DNA of 9,675 nucleotides from positions 1 through 9,675 of the forward strand of contig DMYK01000412.1 in the NCBI GenBank assembly GCA_003483675.1. Reading direction: 5' to 3'. The position numbers and the translations under genes are program-made. Source of the DNA: Microcoleaceae cyanobacterium UBA11344. Its GTDB lineage: Bacteria > Cyanobacteriota > Cyanobacteriia > Cyanobacteriales > Microcoleaceae. Position 1 is the stretch's first letter. Each line of letters starts with the position of its first letter. Positions 1 to 6,054 of the stretch are shown in pieces. The notes under the pieces are model-generated. The model was not told where the DNA came from. It was given only the letters and a program-made list of their open reading frames with translations, and searched no databases.

Positions 1-468
1 TGGATGGGTTTTTGTCAATACCACCAAGCTAGAAAATGTTCGCGGCTGCCGCGAATGATGGGATTTCAAGCAGCGGGGGCTGCGCCTTTGGTGACGGGAA
101 AGCCTGTGGCGAACCCAGAAACCCTGGCGACGGCGATTCGGATCGGGAACCCGGCTAGCTGGAAACAGGCGATCGCAGCTTCCGAAGCCAGTCGCGGCAG
201 TTTTTCCGCTGTCACCGACGAGGAAATTCTGGACGCTTACCGTTTGCTAGCATCCCAGGAAGGGATTTTCTGCGAACCAGCGAGTGCGGCTTCTGTAGCC
301 GGTTTGCTGAAGGTAAAAGACCAAGTTCCGACTGGGGCGACGGTGGTTTGTGTGTTGACTGGTAACGGTTTAAAAGACCCGGATACGGCGATTAATCACA
401 GCAACAACCAGTTTAAACAAGGAGTTGCTCCGAGTTTGGATGCGGTAGCTGGGGCGATGGGATTTTAA
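1..468 (+). CDS. thrC: Threonine synthase, C-terminal part (5' end outside the window)
   Basis: This is the last 155 codons of threonine synthase, the pyridoxal-phosphate enzyme that converts O-phosphohomoserine and water to threonine and phosphate in the cytoplasm. The frame is open from base 1 (it begins Trp-Met-Gly-Phe), so the first ATG at 4 is internal and not a start. Family-typical segments are visible: [21 protein letters not shown], a region around RIGNPASW, the FCEPASAAS segment and the TGNGLKDP motif near the end. The lysine that binds the cofactor must lie upstream of the window. The gene ends at TAA 466-468 and converges on the TPR-CHAT gene across a repeat-rich spacer. A HIP1 octamer (169-176) lies inside it. 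Identification is by family resemblance and is secure; nothing looks broken in the visible part. Confidence 0.95.
   Translation, partial: WMGFCQYHQARKCSRLPRMMGFQAAGAAPLVTGKPVANPETLATAIRIGNPASWKQAIAASEASRGSFSAVTDEEILDAYRLLASQEGIFCEPASAASVAGLLKVKDQVPTGATVVCVLTGNGLKDPDTAINHSNNQFKQGVAPSLDAVAGAMGF
169..176. repeat. HIP1 octamer GCGATCGC (first of three)
   Basis: GCGATCGC occurs here and at 6116-6123 and 8288-8295. This highly iterated palindrome is over-represented in many cyanobacterial genomes and is the simplest lineage marker in the window. Two copies are inside genes (thrC and the DUF4407 gene) and one is in the purU promoter region. Confidence 0.85.
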
Positions 469-471
469 GAA

Positions 472-506
472 GTTAGTTGTCAGTTGGCAGTTGTCAGTTG
501 TCAGTT
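472..506. repeat. Heptanucleotide tandem repeat (STRR type), about five GTCAGTT units
   Basis: Five consecutive 7-base units start four bases after the thrC stop: GTTAGTT, GTCAGTT, GGCAGTT, GTCAGTT, GTCAGTT. Three units are identical and two differ by one base. Short tandemly repeated repetitive sequences with 7-base units are characteristic of filamentous cyanobacteria and usually lie between genes, as here. No coding function is likely. Confidence 0.85.
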
Positions 507-568
507 GTGTTCTTTGTGTCCTCTGTAGTTCATTTAAACTAAGATATTGCACCGGCGGTCAACAACCT

Positions 569-630
569 GTAGGGGCGGGTTCACCAACAATATCTAACAA
601 GTACCAACAATCTGAATAAACCCGCCCCCA
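569..630. repeat. GGGGCGGGTT inverted-repeat element, copy 1 (inverted relative to copies 2 and 3)
   Basis: The arms are GGGGCGGGTT at 572-581 and its exact complement AACCCGCCCC at 619-628, enclosing 37 bases. Read on the minus strand, the interior carries GTTGGTGAACCCGCCCCTAC, matching the right end of copy 2 (GGTGAACCCGCCCCTAC). It is therefore the same small non-coding family, in the opposite orientation. It is too small to encode anything and is probably a MITE-like or REP-like element. Confidence 0.75.
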
Positions 631-757
631 CCCAACAGTAAATCGCAATCTACCTCTTTTTAAATTCACATCTTGCAACATTCCCAGAAACAGGCTTTCT
701 GGCCTGTTGAAATCTTAGCTAAAATCCCTTGTGGGGTGAGGGACAAGAGTCTTCTCA

Positions 758-792
758 AAGTCCCCCTTCTTAAGGGGGATTTAGGGGGATCT
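758..792. repeat. CCCCCTT-CTT-AAGGGGG palindromic element
   Basis: A 7-base-pair stem, CCCCCTT at 762-768 and AAGGGGG at 772-778, closes a three-base loop. It is followed by GATTTAGGGGGATCT, which repeats the AGGGGGAT half. This type of CCCCCTT...AAGGGGGATTTAGGGGGAT sequence is a familiar dispersed repeat in cyanobacterial genomes. It lies about 75 bases beyond the stop of the leftward TPR-CHAT gene and could act as a transcript-end hairpin, though no T-tract follows on either strand. Confidence 0.7.
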
Positions 793-868
793 AGACTCAA
801 CTACAAGCGACATTTCCTATGATTTTGAGTCTGAAGTTGACACCAATAGCCGAATCTCCCGCCCCTTT

Positions 869-3800
869 CTACATTTCCCCCTGAGAAATCCATGCACCCC
901 AAAAATAAGGATGAGATAACAATTGATAATCGGGGTTAGCCTCAATAAACTCCTCTGAGATAACTTTTTTCTCTTCGATAAACTCAGCGAGAATATCACA
1001 ACCGAGAGGAAATTGTTGTAACTCCTGAATCGTAATTGTCCGAATATAAGATTGAGCCTTTAATAAAGCTTCTCGCTTACCTAAACCCCGCTCAACATCA
1101 CTTAAAAACCAATCCATTAATAACAGCGATGCACGGGTAGGAACTGACCACAAACTCATAATTAAAGCCTTACATCCAGCCACCGCAAAGGCACGCCGCA
1201 GCCCAAAAACTCCCTCTCCTAATTGCACATCTCCCAAGCCAGTTTGACAAGCAATTAAAATCGTTACTTCATTTTCCCATAAATCAATCCCGGCCACATC
1301 CTGAGCTAATAATAATCCTTTCCCCGCATCCTTGGGTAAGGTTTGCCCTTGTCGCGAAGTATTTGCCCCGGCAAAGGCTAAACCCGCACGAATCATAGCA
1401 TTATTACCCGGAGCAACGGCAAAGCGATCTAAGGGGCTTTCCGTGAGGTTGAGTGCAGGAGATATTTTATATTTTTCTGAGACTTTATTGACAAAGTTTC
1501 TTAACCATTCGGCGAGGTTTTCTTTACCTTGTGTAGCAAAAGTTACGGCTTGATTTTCCATTGCCATCAGCAATTGGGGATTGACTAAATCTCGATTTTT
1601 TGCTAAGAGATTTTCTTCCTCTTCCGAAGGACAGTTGAGCAATTCTTGGGTTAAACGAATATAGGGACTTTCTGGTTCAAAATAGCCATGCGTGGCAATT
1701 AATAAAATTCGCGGACAGGCTGTTTGAGACAACAGGGTTTCTACGGCTTTATCGCCTAAATAGAGATTGGGAATAGCTAATTTTTCCGCGATGCTTTTAG
1801 CTAGGATTTCTGTTTCGGGAAGGGGGTCAAATTCCTTGGAGGATAGACTTTTGAAAACGGGTTTTGTGCTGTGTGAGTTAGCGCCAGATTGAGACAGACT
1901 CTCTGTTTGCGGTTTGGTTGAAGGGGGTTGAGGATAGTCAAAATTAGGATTGGCAATAATTAAGGATTCTGAGGCTTTACGGTCTGTCTCCAGTTTCCAT
2001 CTTAAAACATCTTTGCCACTACTGAGATAACTGATTTGATAATGATCCCTTAATAACTGTTTGCCGGTTTCATCGACGGGCAAAACGCCAAAGGGAATCA
2101 GGCTTAATTGGTAATCAGGGGCGATAAAAATGTTTTGGTAAGGTTGTAGAATTGAAAGGAGAGGAGTAAAGATTTTTTCGCGTAGGGCGTTGGGATATTG
2201 GGGGTCATATTGATAAGCATTTAATCGTACTTCTAGTGCTTCACCTTTTTTTTTCGATCCTCCCGTTGCCCCCATTGTTTCAGAAGGAGGGGGATTGTTT
2301 TCTAAGGATAAAACTTTTCGCACTTTTTCAATTAAATCATCAATGGGTTGCGCTTCTCCTAATGAAATCATCTGCACGGCATCGGGATTTTCGGCTGGTA
2401 AAATAAATGCCCAATATTCGGCAGATTTCCAGTTTTTACCTTTGGGGACTGTAAAATCATAACGATTAAACCCCACATATTCTACTAATACCGCATTGGC
2501 GGGTAATTCCAAGGCAACCGCCCGACGATCTACGGTTTGATCTTGCAGTTGAATTTCAGGAACTTGGGTGGCGAGTTCTTTTTCTAATTGTTGACATTGT
2601 TGTTCTAATTGGGCAATATCTTTTTGATAATATCCCAAACGAGTGCGATAATCTTCTATGGGTTTTTCTGGATCGGGAAGGGGAGGGTTATTGGTGCGGT
2701 GAAACAGTTGTTCTTGCAAAGAACGGAGGCGATTAAACTGGGGTTTGAGGTGGGAATAGCGTTGACTGTGGATGGCAAAGTTAAACGCAGCTAATGCCGC
2801 TGCTGTCATAGATTTGCGTTTGAGAACGACATCTAAGGCTTTTTGGACTTGTTCGGGAGAGTTGGAGAAATAATTAGCAACTAAACAGAGTAGGTTATCA
2901 AATTTGTATCTATTATTTTGAATTGATTGCAGTCGCTCTTTTTCTGAACTAAAGGCAAAATTACTACGAATCAACCGATCATCCATTTCGATTGATTGGT
3001 AAATTTTTTCAAATGCTTCTTGGGGTCGGTTTTTAGCCTCTAAAAGTATTGCTAAATTATTGAGACAGAGTGCCACATCAGGATGGTCGCCCTTAAATAA
3101 GCGTTTGTACATCTCTAACGCCTGTTGGTAGAGAGGTTCAGCTTCCCCGTAGCGTCCTTGGGATTTGTAGAGTGATGCCAAGTTATTGAGGCTGGATGCC
3201 ACATCAGGATGGTCAGCTTTAAATAGGCGTTGCCACATCTTTAACGCCTGTTGGTAGAAAGGTTCAGCTTCACTGTAGCTTCCTTGGGAAGAGTAAAGTA
3301 ATGCTAAGTTATTGAGACTACCGGCTAGATGGGGATGGTCGCCTGGAAATAGGAGTTTCCTCATCTCTAATGCCTGTTTTAATCTAGGTTCAGCTTCACT
3401 GTAGCGTCCTTGGAATTCGTAGAGTAATCCTAAGTTATTGAGAATGGATGCCAGATCAGGATGATCGCCTTTAAATAGACGTTGCCACATCTCTAATACC
3501 TGTTGCAATTGGAGTTCAGCTTCACCATAGCGTCCTTGGGAAGAGTAGATATCTGCCAAGTTATTCAGAATTGCTAATACATCATAATGGTCGCCTTTAA
3601 ATAGGCGTTGCGACATCTCTAATGCCTGTTTAAAAAGCGGTTCAGATTCACTGTAACGTCCTTGGGAAGAGTAGAGTAATGCTAAGTTATTGAAGCTGGT
3701 TGCCAGATGAGGATGATCGACTGGAAATAGGCGTTTTCTCATCTCTAATGCTTTTTGCAATAGAGGTTCAGTTTCACTGTAGCGTCCTTGGTATCTGTAG

Positions 3801-4216
3801 AGTTCTGCTAAGTTATTGAGACTGGATGCCACATAAGGATGGTCCTCTTTAAATAGGCTTTCGGACATCTTTAACGCCTGTTGGTAGAGAGCTTCAGCTT
3901 CGCTGTCGCGTCCTTGGGATTCGTAGAGTAATGCCAAGTTATTGAGACTGAGTGCCACATCAGGATGGTCGCCTTTAAATAGGCGTTTTTTCATCTCTAA
4001 TGACTGTTGCAATAGAGGTTCAGCTTCACTGTCGCGTCCTTGGGTTCTGTAGAGTTCTGCTAAGTTATTAAGACTATCTGCCACATCAGGATGGTCGCCT
4101 GAGTGAAGGGATTTAGCTAAGGTTAATGCTTGTTCCGCAACGAGTATCGCTTCATCGAATTTGCCTTCGTTATAAAGTTGAACCACTTGTTGATTCAGGT
4201 CTTGAATCGTTTGCAT
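869..4216 (-). CDS. TPR-CHAT protein: tetratricopeptide array with C-terminal caspase-like CHAT protease domain
   Basis: A 1115-residue, probably cytoplasmic protein; I see no signal peptide or membrane segment. Residues 1-40 form a degenerate TPR. Residues 41-376 are eight 42-residue kinesin-light-chain-type TPRs (DHPDVA..LNNLA.LY..QGR..EAEPL..QAL.M..RLFKG), and 377-420 is a decayed ninth. Residues 460-640 hold the usual TPR-CHAT linker, with a coiled coil near 530-550. The CHAT domain spans about 665-1113, with His843 in ATHG and Cys990 in ACQTG, the expected caspase-type dyad, then GEGVFGLRRAF and SLWSVP. CHAT enzymes cleave proteins, and TPRs usually bind the regulator or substrate. The start at 4214-4216 has AGGA (4226-4229) nine bases upstream. 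It is the last gene of a probable operon, 142 bases after the DUF4384-type gene. Odd points are the long His-Cys spacing (147 residues) and an A9 run at codons 655-657. Substrate and role are unknown. Confidence 0.95.
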   Translation of the reverse strand: MQTIQDLNQQVVQLYNEGKFDEAILVAEQALTLAKSLHSGDHPDVADSLNNLAELYRTQGRDSEAEPLLQQSLEMKKRLFKGDHPDVALSLNNLALLYESQGRDSEAEALYQQALKMSESLFKEDHPYVASSLNNLAELYRYQGRYSETEPLLQKALEMRKRLFPVDHPHLATSFNNLALLYSSQGRYSESEPLFKQALEMSQRLFKGDHYDVLAILNNLADIYSSQGRYGEAELQLQQVLEMWQRLFKGDHPDLASILNNLGLLYEFQGRYSEAEPRLKQALEMRKLLFPGDHPHLAGSLNNLALLYSSQGSYSEAEPFYQQALKMWQRLFKADHPDVASSLNNLASLYKSQGRYGEAEPLYQQALEMYKRLFKGDHPDVALCLNNLAILLEAKNRPQEAFEKIYQSIEMDDRLIRSNFAFSSEKERLQSIQNNRYKFDNLLCLVANYFSNSPEQVQKALDVVLKRKSMTAAALAAFNFAIHSQRYSHLKPQFNRLRSLQEQLFHRTNNPPLPDPEKPIEDYRTRLGYYQKDIAQLEQQCQQLEKELATQVPEIQLQDQTVDRRAVALELPANAVLVEYVGFNRYDFTVPKGKNWKSAEYWAFILPAENPDAVQMISLGEAQPIDDLIEKVRKVLSLENNPPPSETMGATGGSKKKGEALEVRLNAYQYDPQYPNALREKIFTPLLSILQPYQNIFIAPDYQLSLIPFGVLPVDETGKQLLRDHYQISYLSSGKDVLRWKLETDRKASESLIIANPNFDYPQPPSTKPQTESLSQSGANSHSTKPVFKSLSSKEFDPLPETEILAKSIAEKLAIPNLYLGDKAVETLLSQTACPRILLIATHGYFEPESPYIRLTQELLNCPSEEEENLLAKNRDLVNPQLLMAMENQAVTFATQGKENLAEWLRNFVNKVSEKYKISPALNLTESPLDRFAVAPGNNAMIRAGLAFAGANTSRQGQTLPKDAGKGLLLAQDVAGIDLWENEVTILIACQTGLGDVQLGEGVFGLRRAFAVAGCKALIMSLWSVPTRASLLLMDWFLSDVERGLGKREALLKAQSYIRTITIQELQQFPLGCDILAEFIEEKKVISEEFIEANPDYQLLSHPYFWGAWISQGEM
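3089..4096 (-). repeat. Tandem array of eight 126-bp TPR-coding units
   Basis: Eight units of exactly 126 bases (42 codons) run without interruption, coding residues 41-376 of the TPR-CHAT protein. The DNA is strongly conserved between units; for example, the complement of LNNLA and the DHPD junction (AGGATGGTCGCC) recur almost unchanged. Units 4-6 and 7-9 (counting residues 1-40 as unit 1) look like a duplicated triplet. The regular phase and high identity indicate recent expansion, and the unit number may vary between strains. Confidence 0.9.
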
Positions 4217-4248
4217 AACAAATATTCCTGTAGGTTAAAAGCAAAGTC

Positions 4249-4336
4249 TGTCGATAAAAACGGGGTTTATGCTATTCTCCACAAACCCCAAGAAACCAGC
4301 TTTTTGCAGAATTCTCGGCTAAAAAACCCGGTCTAT
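4249..4336. repeat. Repeat-derived spacer with a terminator-like hairpin on the minus strand
   Basis: GGGGTTT (4262-4268) pairs with AAACCCC (4283-4289) around a 14-base loop. Read on the minus strand the stem is followed directly by GTTTTTATC, so it looks like a weak intrinsic terminator 46 bases before the TPR-CHAT start codon. The right part, AAAAAACCCGGT at 4321-4332, recurs exactly at 7498-7509, so the spacer holds a dispersed repeat. If the hairpin works, it would attenuate read-through into the CHAT gene. The long loop and short T-run make this uncertain. Confidence 0.4.
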
Positions 4337-4358
4337 TATGCAAAAGCTGATTTTTGTA

Positions 4359-5246
4359 TTACCTCGGAGAGTTAATAACCAAATATTCCGTATATAACAC
4401 CTCAGCGTTCGTTTGACCACTCACATAGTCCAAAATTTCTGCTAAATGCTCTCGATCGACTTCTAAGGCTTCCTGGCGACTATCTTCCAACCACGGAAAA
4501 GGCGGTAATTCAGGAGTAATCACAGCAAGCAGTTGTTCCCATCCTAGCTCATCGGAGCCAAAGAATTTCTCCTCCGAGTCAGGATGGGGTAACTTCGTCT
4601 CTTTCCCTGCATGGTAGGATGAGGGGGCATATTCCGAAGGACACAAACAAACAATCGTGCCGTTAGGTTCCCGTTCAAATAAGATTAAATGTCCGACTTG
4701 AGGAGAAATCACCCGATAAGTTAAATCGCTATTTGTCGGAAATTCTTGACGTTTGATGTTTCGTCGTGCGCCCATACCTGCTAATTGCGGTTCCCATTTT
4801 TCCACAATTAATTCTGATTGCATTTCTCCTGCTTTCGCAGGTTGGGAATTTTTAACTTTCGTTTTTAATTCATTCCAACATTCCTCGATAGTGCGCGGTT
4901 TAATTAAACCCTGTTCTTTTGCCCATTGTGCAAACATTTCCTCCCGCAACCACCGCCGGCAATTTTTCCACCGATCCGCGCCTTTACTGGGTGGACATCC
5001 CATTTCTTCCATTTTATCACAAATTGAGGCTAATGTTTGCCGATAAATTTGACCGGCATCTTGGGATTCATCATCTATTAAATGTTTGGCGGATTGCTGG
5101 GCTAGTTTTTGATGAATACAGCCATCATTATCTTTGATAAAGCGGCTGCGAAAAACCAGGTCTTTTTTTCCAGAAAAGTTAAAGCGATTAACCATCGCAT
5201 CAATAAAATCGCCTTCATTTTCATCATACTGCGTTAAAGTTGCCAT
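4359..5246 (-). CDS. Protein with a C-terminal DUF4384-like domain
   Basis: A 295-residue soluble protein. Residues about 174-250 resemble the DUF4384 domain: a strand-rich stretch (LTYRVISPQVGHLILFERE, then GTIVCLCPSEYAPSS), a basic-proline segment (AGKETKLPHP), a FFGSDELGWEQLLAVITPELPP segment and an acidic end. DUF4384 is a small beta-rich domain of unknown biochemistry that is often attached to caspase-like peptidases. Residues 1-140 are helical, with several cysteines (43, 76, 84, 96, 123), and I do not recognise them. The frame is open upstream to 5450, but that stretch reads through a dispersed repeat and overlaps the neighbouring gene. I chose ATG 5244-5246 because AAAAGGAG (5256-5263) sits nine bases upstream and the protein begins cleanly with MATLTQYDENEGDF. 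It lies between the CGGC-motif gene and the TPR-CHAT gene, probably in one transcript. The domain call is by eye and moderately sure; the gene itself is secure. Confidence 0.82.
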   Translation of the reverse strand: MATLTQYDENEGDFIDAMVNRFNFSGKKDLVFRSRFIKDNDGCIHQKLAQQSAKHLIDDESQDAGQIYRQTLASICDKMEEMGCPPSKGADRWKNCRRWLREEMFAQWAKEQGLIKPRTIEECWNELKTKVKNSQPAKAGEMQSELIVEKWEPQLAGMGARRNIKRQEFPTNSDLTYRVISPQVGHLILFEREPNGTIVCLCPSEYAPSSYHAGKETKLPHPDSEEKFFGSDELGWEQLLAVITPELPPFPWLEDSRQEALEVDREHLAEILDYVSGQTNAEVLYTEYLVINSPR

Positions 5247-5371
5247 AGTCTTGAACTCCTTTTGATAATGTTGGTTTGTGGTTGGTTTGGGGGCGGGTTT
5301 AGTAAAATTTTGGTTGGTGACAGAAATCTGGGTGAACCCGCCCCTACGGTTAACAGATTTTGCCTCATTAT
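5247..5371 (-). other. Intergenic spacer within the leftward operon, carrying the repeat and the DUF4384 gene's ribosome binding site
   Basis: Between the stop of the upstream gene (TAA 5372-5374) and the ATG at 5244-5246 there is a repeat element (5290-5347) and, near the ATG, a strong Shine-Dalgarno sequence AAAAGGAG (5256-5263, minus strand). The ribosome binding site decides the start of the DUF4384-type gene against the longer open frame reaching 5450. Confidence 0.7.
5290..5347. repeat. GGGGCGGGTT inverted-repeat element, copy 2
   Basis: The arms GGGGCGGGTT (5290-5299) and AACCCGCCCC (5335-5344) are exact complements around 35 bases. The interior shares GGTGACAGAAA and the right end GGTGA-CCCGCCCCTAC pattern with copy 3 at 8210-8268. 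It sits between two genes of the leftward operon, so it would be transcribed as a strong hairpin. Confidence 0.8.
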
Positions 5372-5827
5372 TTAGAGACGCAGTAACGTCGCTGTGTTGT
5401 TGATAATGACAAGAACAACTTCCTGATTCAAATCTTGAAGAAGACGACAAATAAATTCTTCAATTTGCCTCCCTAGTTGAAGGAGTTTATTTTTAGTCAT
5501 CCAAACTTCGATTTCATACACCTCTTCTTGCAGAATAGTTTTGGCTTGGTTTTCATAGAAGCCTAAAAAATTTTTATGGGTACACCCACCACAAGTTTGA
5601 GTAATCCATTCAGTGAACAGCTTAACATAAATTTTGTAGTCAACAGGATCACCATTTTTGTCTTGTGTGGGAATAAACATCCGCATTTGACAATCCATAA
5701 TTTGCTCAACTTTGAGGTGAGACGCAAAAGGAAAGTTTTGCGTCTCTTCCTTTAAGATTAAGGGTTGGGACGAGTCAGGAATGAAAGATTGAAGGGGATG
5801 ATGGCTTAAAAATTGATGGGTTTCCAT
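5372..5827 (-). CDS. Small protein of unknown family with a CGGC motif
   Basis: A 151-residue soluble protein that I do not recognise. Residues 1-43 look poorly ordered, rich in Ser, His, Pro and Gln. The compact part runs from about 44 to 148: MDCQMRMFIPTQD, a DYKIYVKLFTEWITQTCGGCTH stretch with Cys79-Gly-Gly-Cys82, EEVYEIEVWM, a helix LLQLGRQIEEFICRLLQDLN, then a hydrophobic strand EVVLVIINN. The alternating strand-helix-strand pattern suggests a small alpha/beta domain. CGGC could be a metal-binding or redox pair, but no further ligand pair is evident. The start at 5825-5827 has GAGAGG (5836-5841) eight bases upstream and a good promoter before it; Met44 is an alternative start. It is the first gene of the probable operon with the DUF4384-type and TPR-CHAT genes, 125 bases upstream of the former. 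No function can be given. Confidence 0.78.
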   Translation of the reverse strand: METHQFLSHHPLQSFIPDSSQPLILKEETQNFPFASHLKVEQIMDCQMRMFIPTQDKNGDPVDYKIYVKLFTEWITQTCGGCTHKNFLGFYENQAKTILQEEVYEIEVWMTKNKLLQLGRQIEEFICRLLQDLNQEVVLVIINNTATLLRL

Positions 5828-6054
5828 TTCAAAATCCTCTCGATTACAGAAAACTGGATTAACTAAGTTATAGCAACACCCATTTAAAATGTCTATACTT
5901 TATGACGAAAAACAACAAAATTCGACATCGACAATCACAGATAAAAATCGACATGACAACAAGACAAAATCTCAAGTTTTACTGTTAGCCTGTTAAATGT
6001 AGGGGCGGTTTCAACCAGTCCCCATCACAATTAACAAACAAAGGGAAAAAAATT
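5828..6054. other. Divergent intergenic region between the leftward operon and the DUF4407 gene
   Basis: This region holds the leftward promoter (5867-5895). On the plus strand, TATACT at 5894-5899 is a possible -10 box overlapping that promoter's -35 box, but its -35 position (TAGCAA, 5871-5876) is poor. Three TCGACA words occur at 5922-5927, 5928-5933 and 5948-5953. A half copy of the GGGGCGG repeat (GTAGGGGCGGTTTCAACC, from 5999) precedes the DUF4407 ribosome binding site AAGGGA (6041-6046), which lies eight bases before the ATG. Confidence 0.5.
5867..5895 (-). promoter_or_regulatory. Sigma70-type promoter of the leftward operon
   Basis: On the minus strand, TAGACA (-35, complement of 5890-5895) is followed by exactly 17 bases and then TATAAC (-10, complement of 5867-5872). 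Each box matches the consensus at five of six positions. Transcription would start near 5860, about 33 bases before the ATG of the CGGC-motif gene, leaving room for its ribosome binding site. This is the best promoter visible in the window. Confidence 0.65.

Larger units (their letters stand above)
469..868. other. Gene-free convergent spacer between thrC and the TPR-CHAT gene, built from repeats
   Basis: I see no credible gene in these 400 bases. The short open frames on the minus strand (370-552 and 817-999) overlap real genes and repeats and have no family look. The content is a heptamer array (472-506), an inverted-repeat element with GGGGCGGGTT ends (569-630), and a strong C5TT/AAG5 palindrome (762-778). 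Both flanking genes point inward, so these hairpins could end transcription from both sides, but none has a clean U-tract. Confidence 0.75.

Noticed and set aside
370..552. Minus-strand 60-codon frame over the end of thrC and the heptamer array
   Set aside because: Its peptide contains a run of repeated QLTT-like residues that comes directly from the heptamer repeat, and it overlaps thrC.
1332..1553. Plus-strand frame of 73 codons inside the TPR-CHAT gene
   Set aside because: It is antisense to the conserved CHAT active-site region, whose protein sequence clearly explains the DNA.
3089..4096. A CRISPR-like array suggested by regular repeats
   Set aside because: The 126-base period is exactly 42 codons, in frame with TPR units of a continuous protein. 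There are no short repeats separated by unique spacers.
4130..4375. Plus-strand 81-codon frame across the CHAT gene start and the spacer
   Set aside because: It is antisense to the CHAT start region and runs through a repeat-derived spacer; no start signal or family resemblance.
4753..5137. Plus-strand open frames of 97 and 72 codons opposite the DUF4384-type gene
   Set aside because: They are antisense shadows of a well-supported gene, have no ribosome binding site, and give cysteine- and histidine-rich peptides without family character.
5868..5880. TATAGCAACACC as a lone end of element B (TATAGCAACCC)
   Set aside because: The match is only about ten bases, no partner end is seen nearby, and the same bases are better explained as the -10 region of the leftward promoter.
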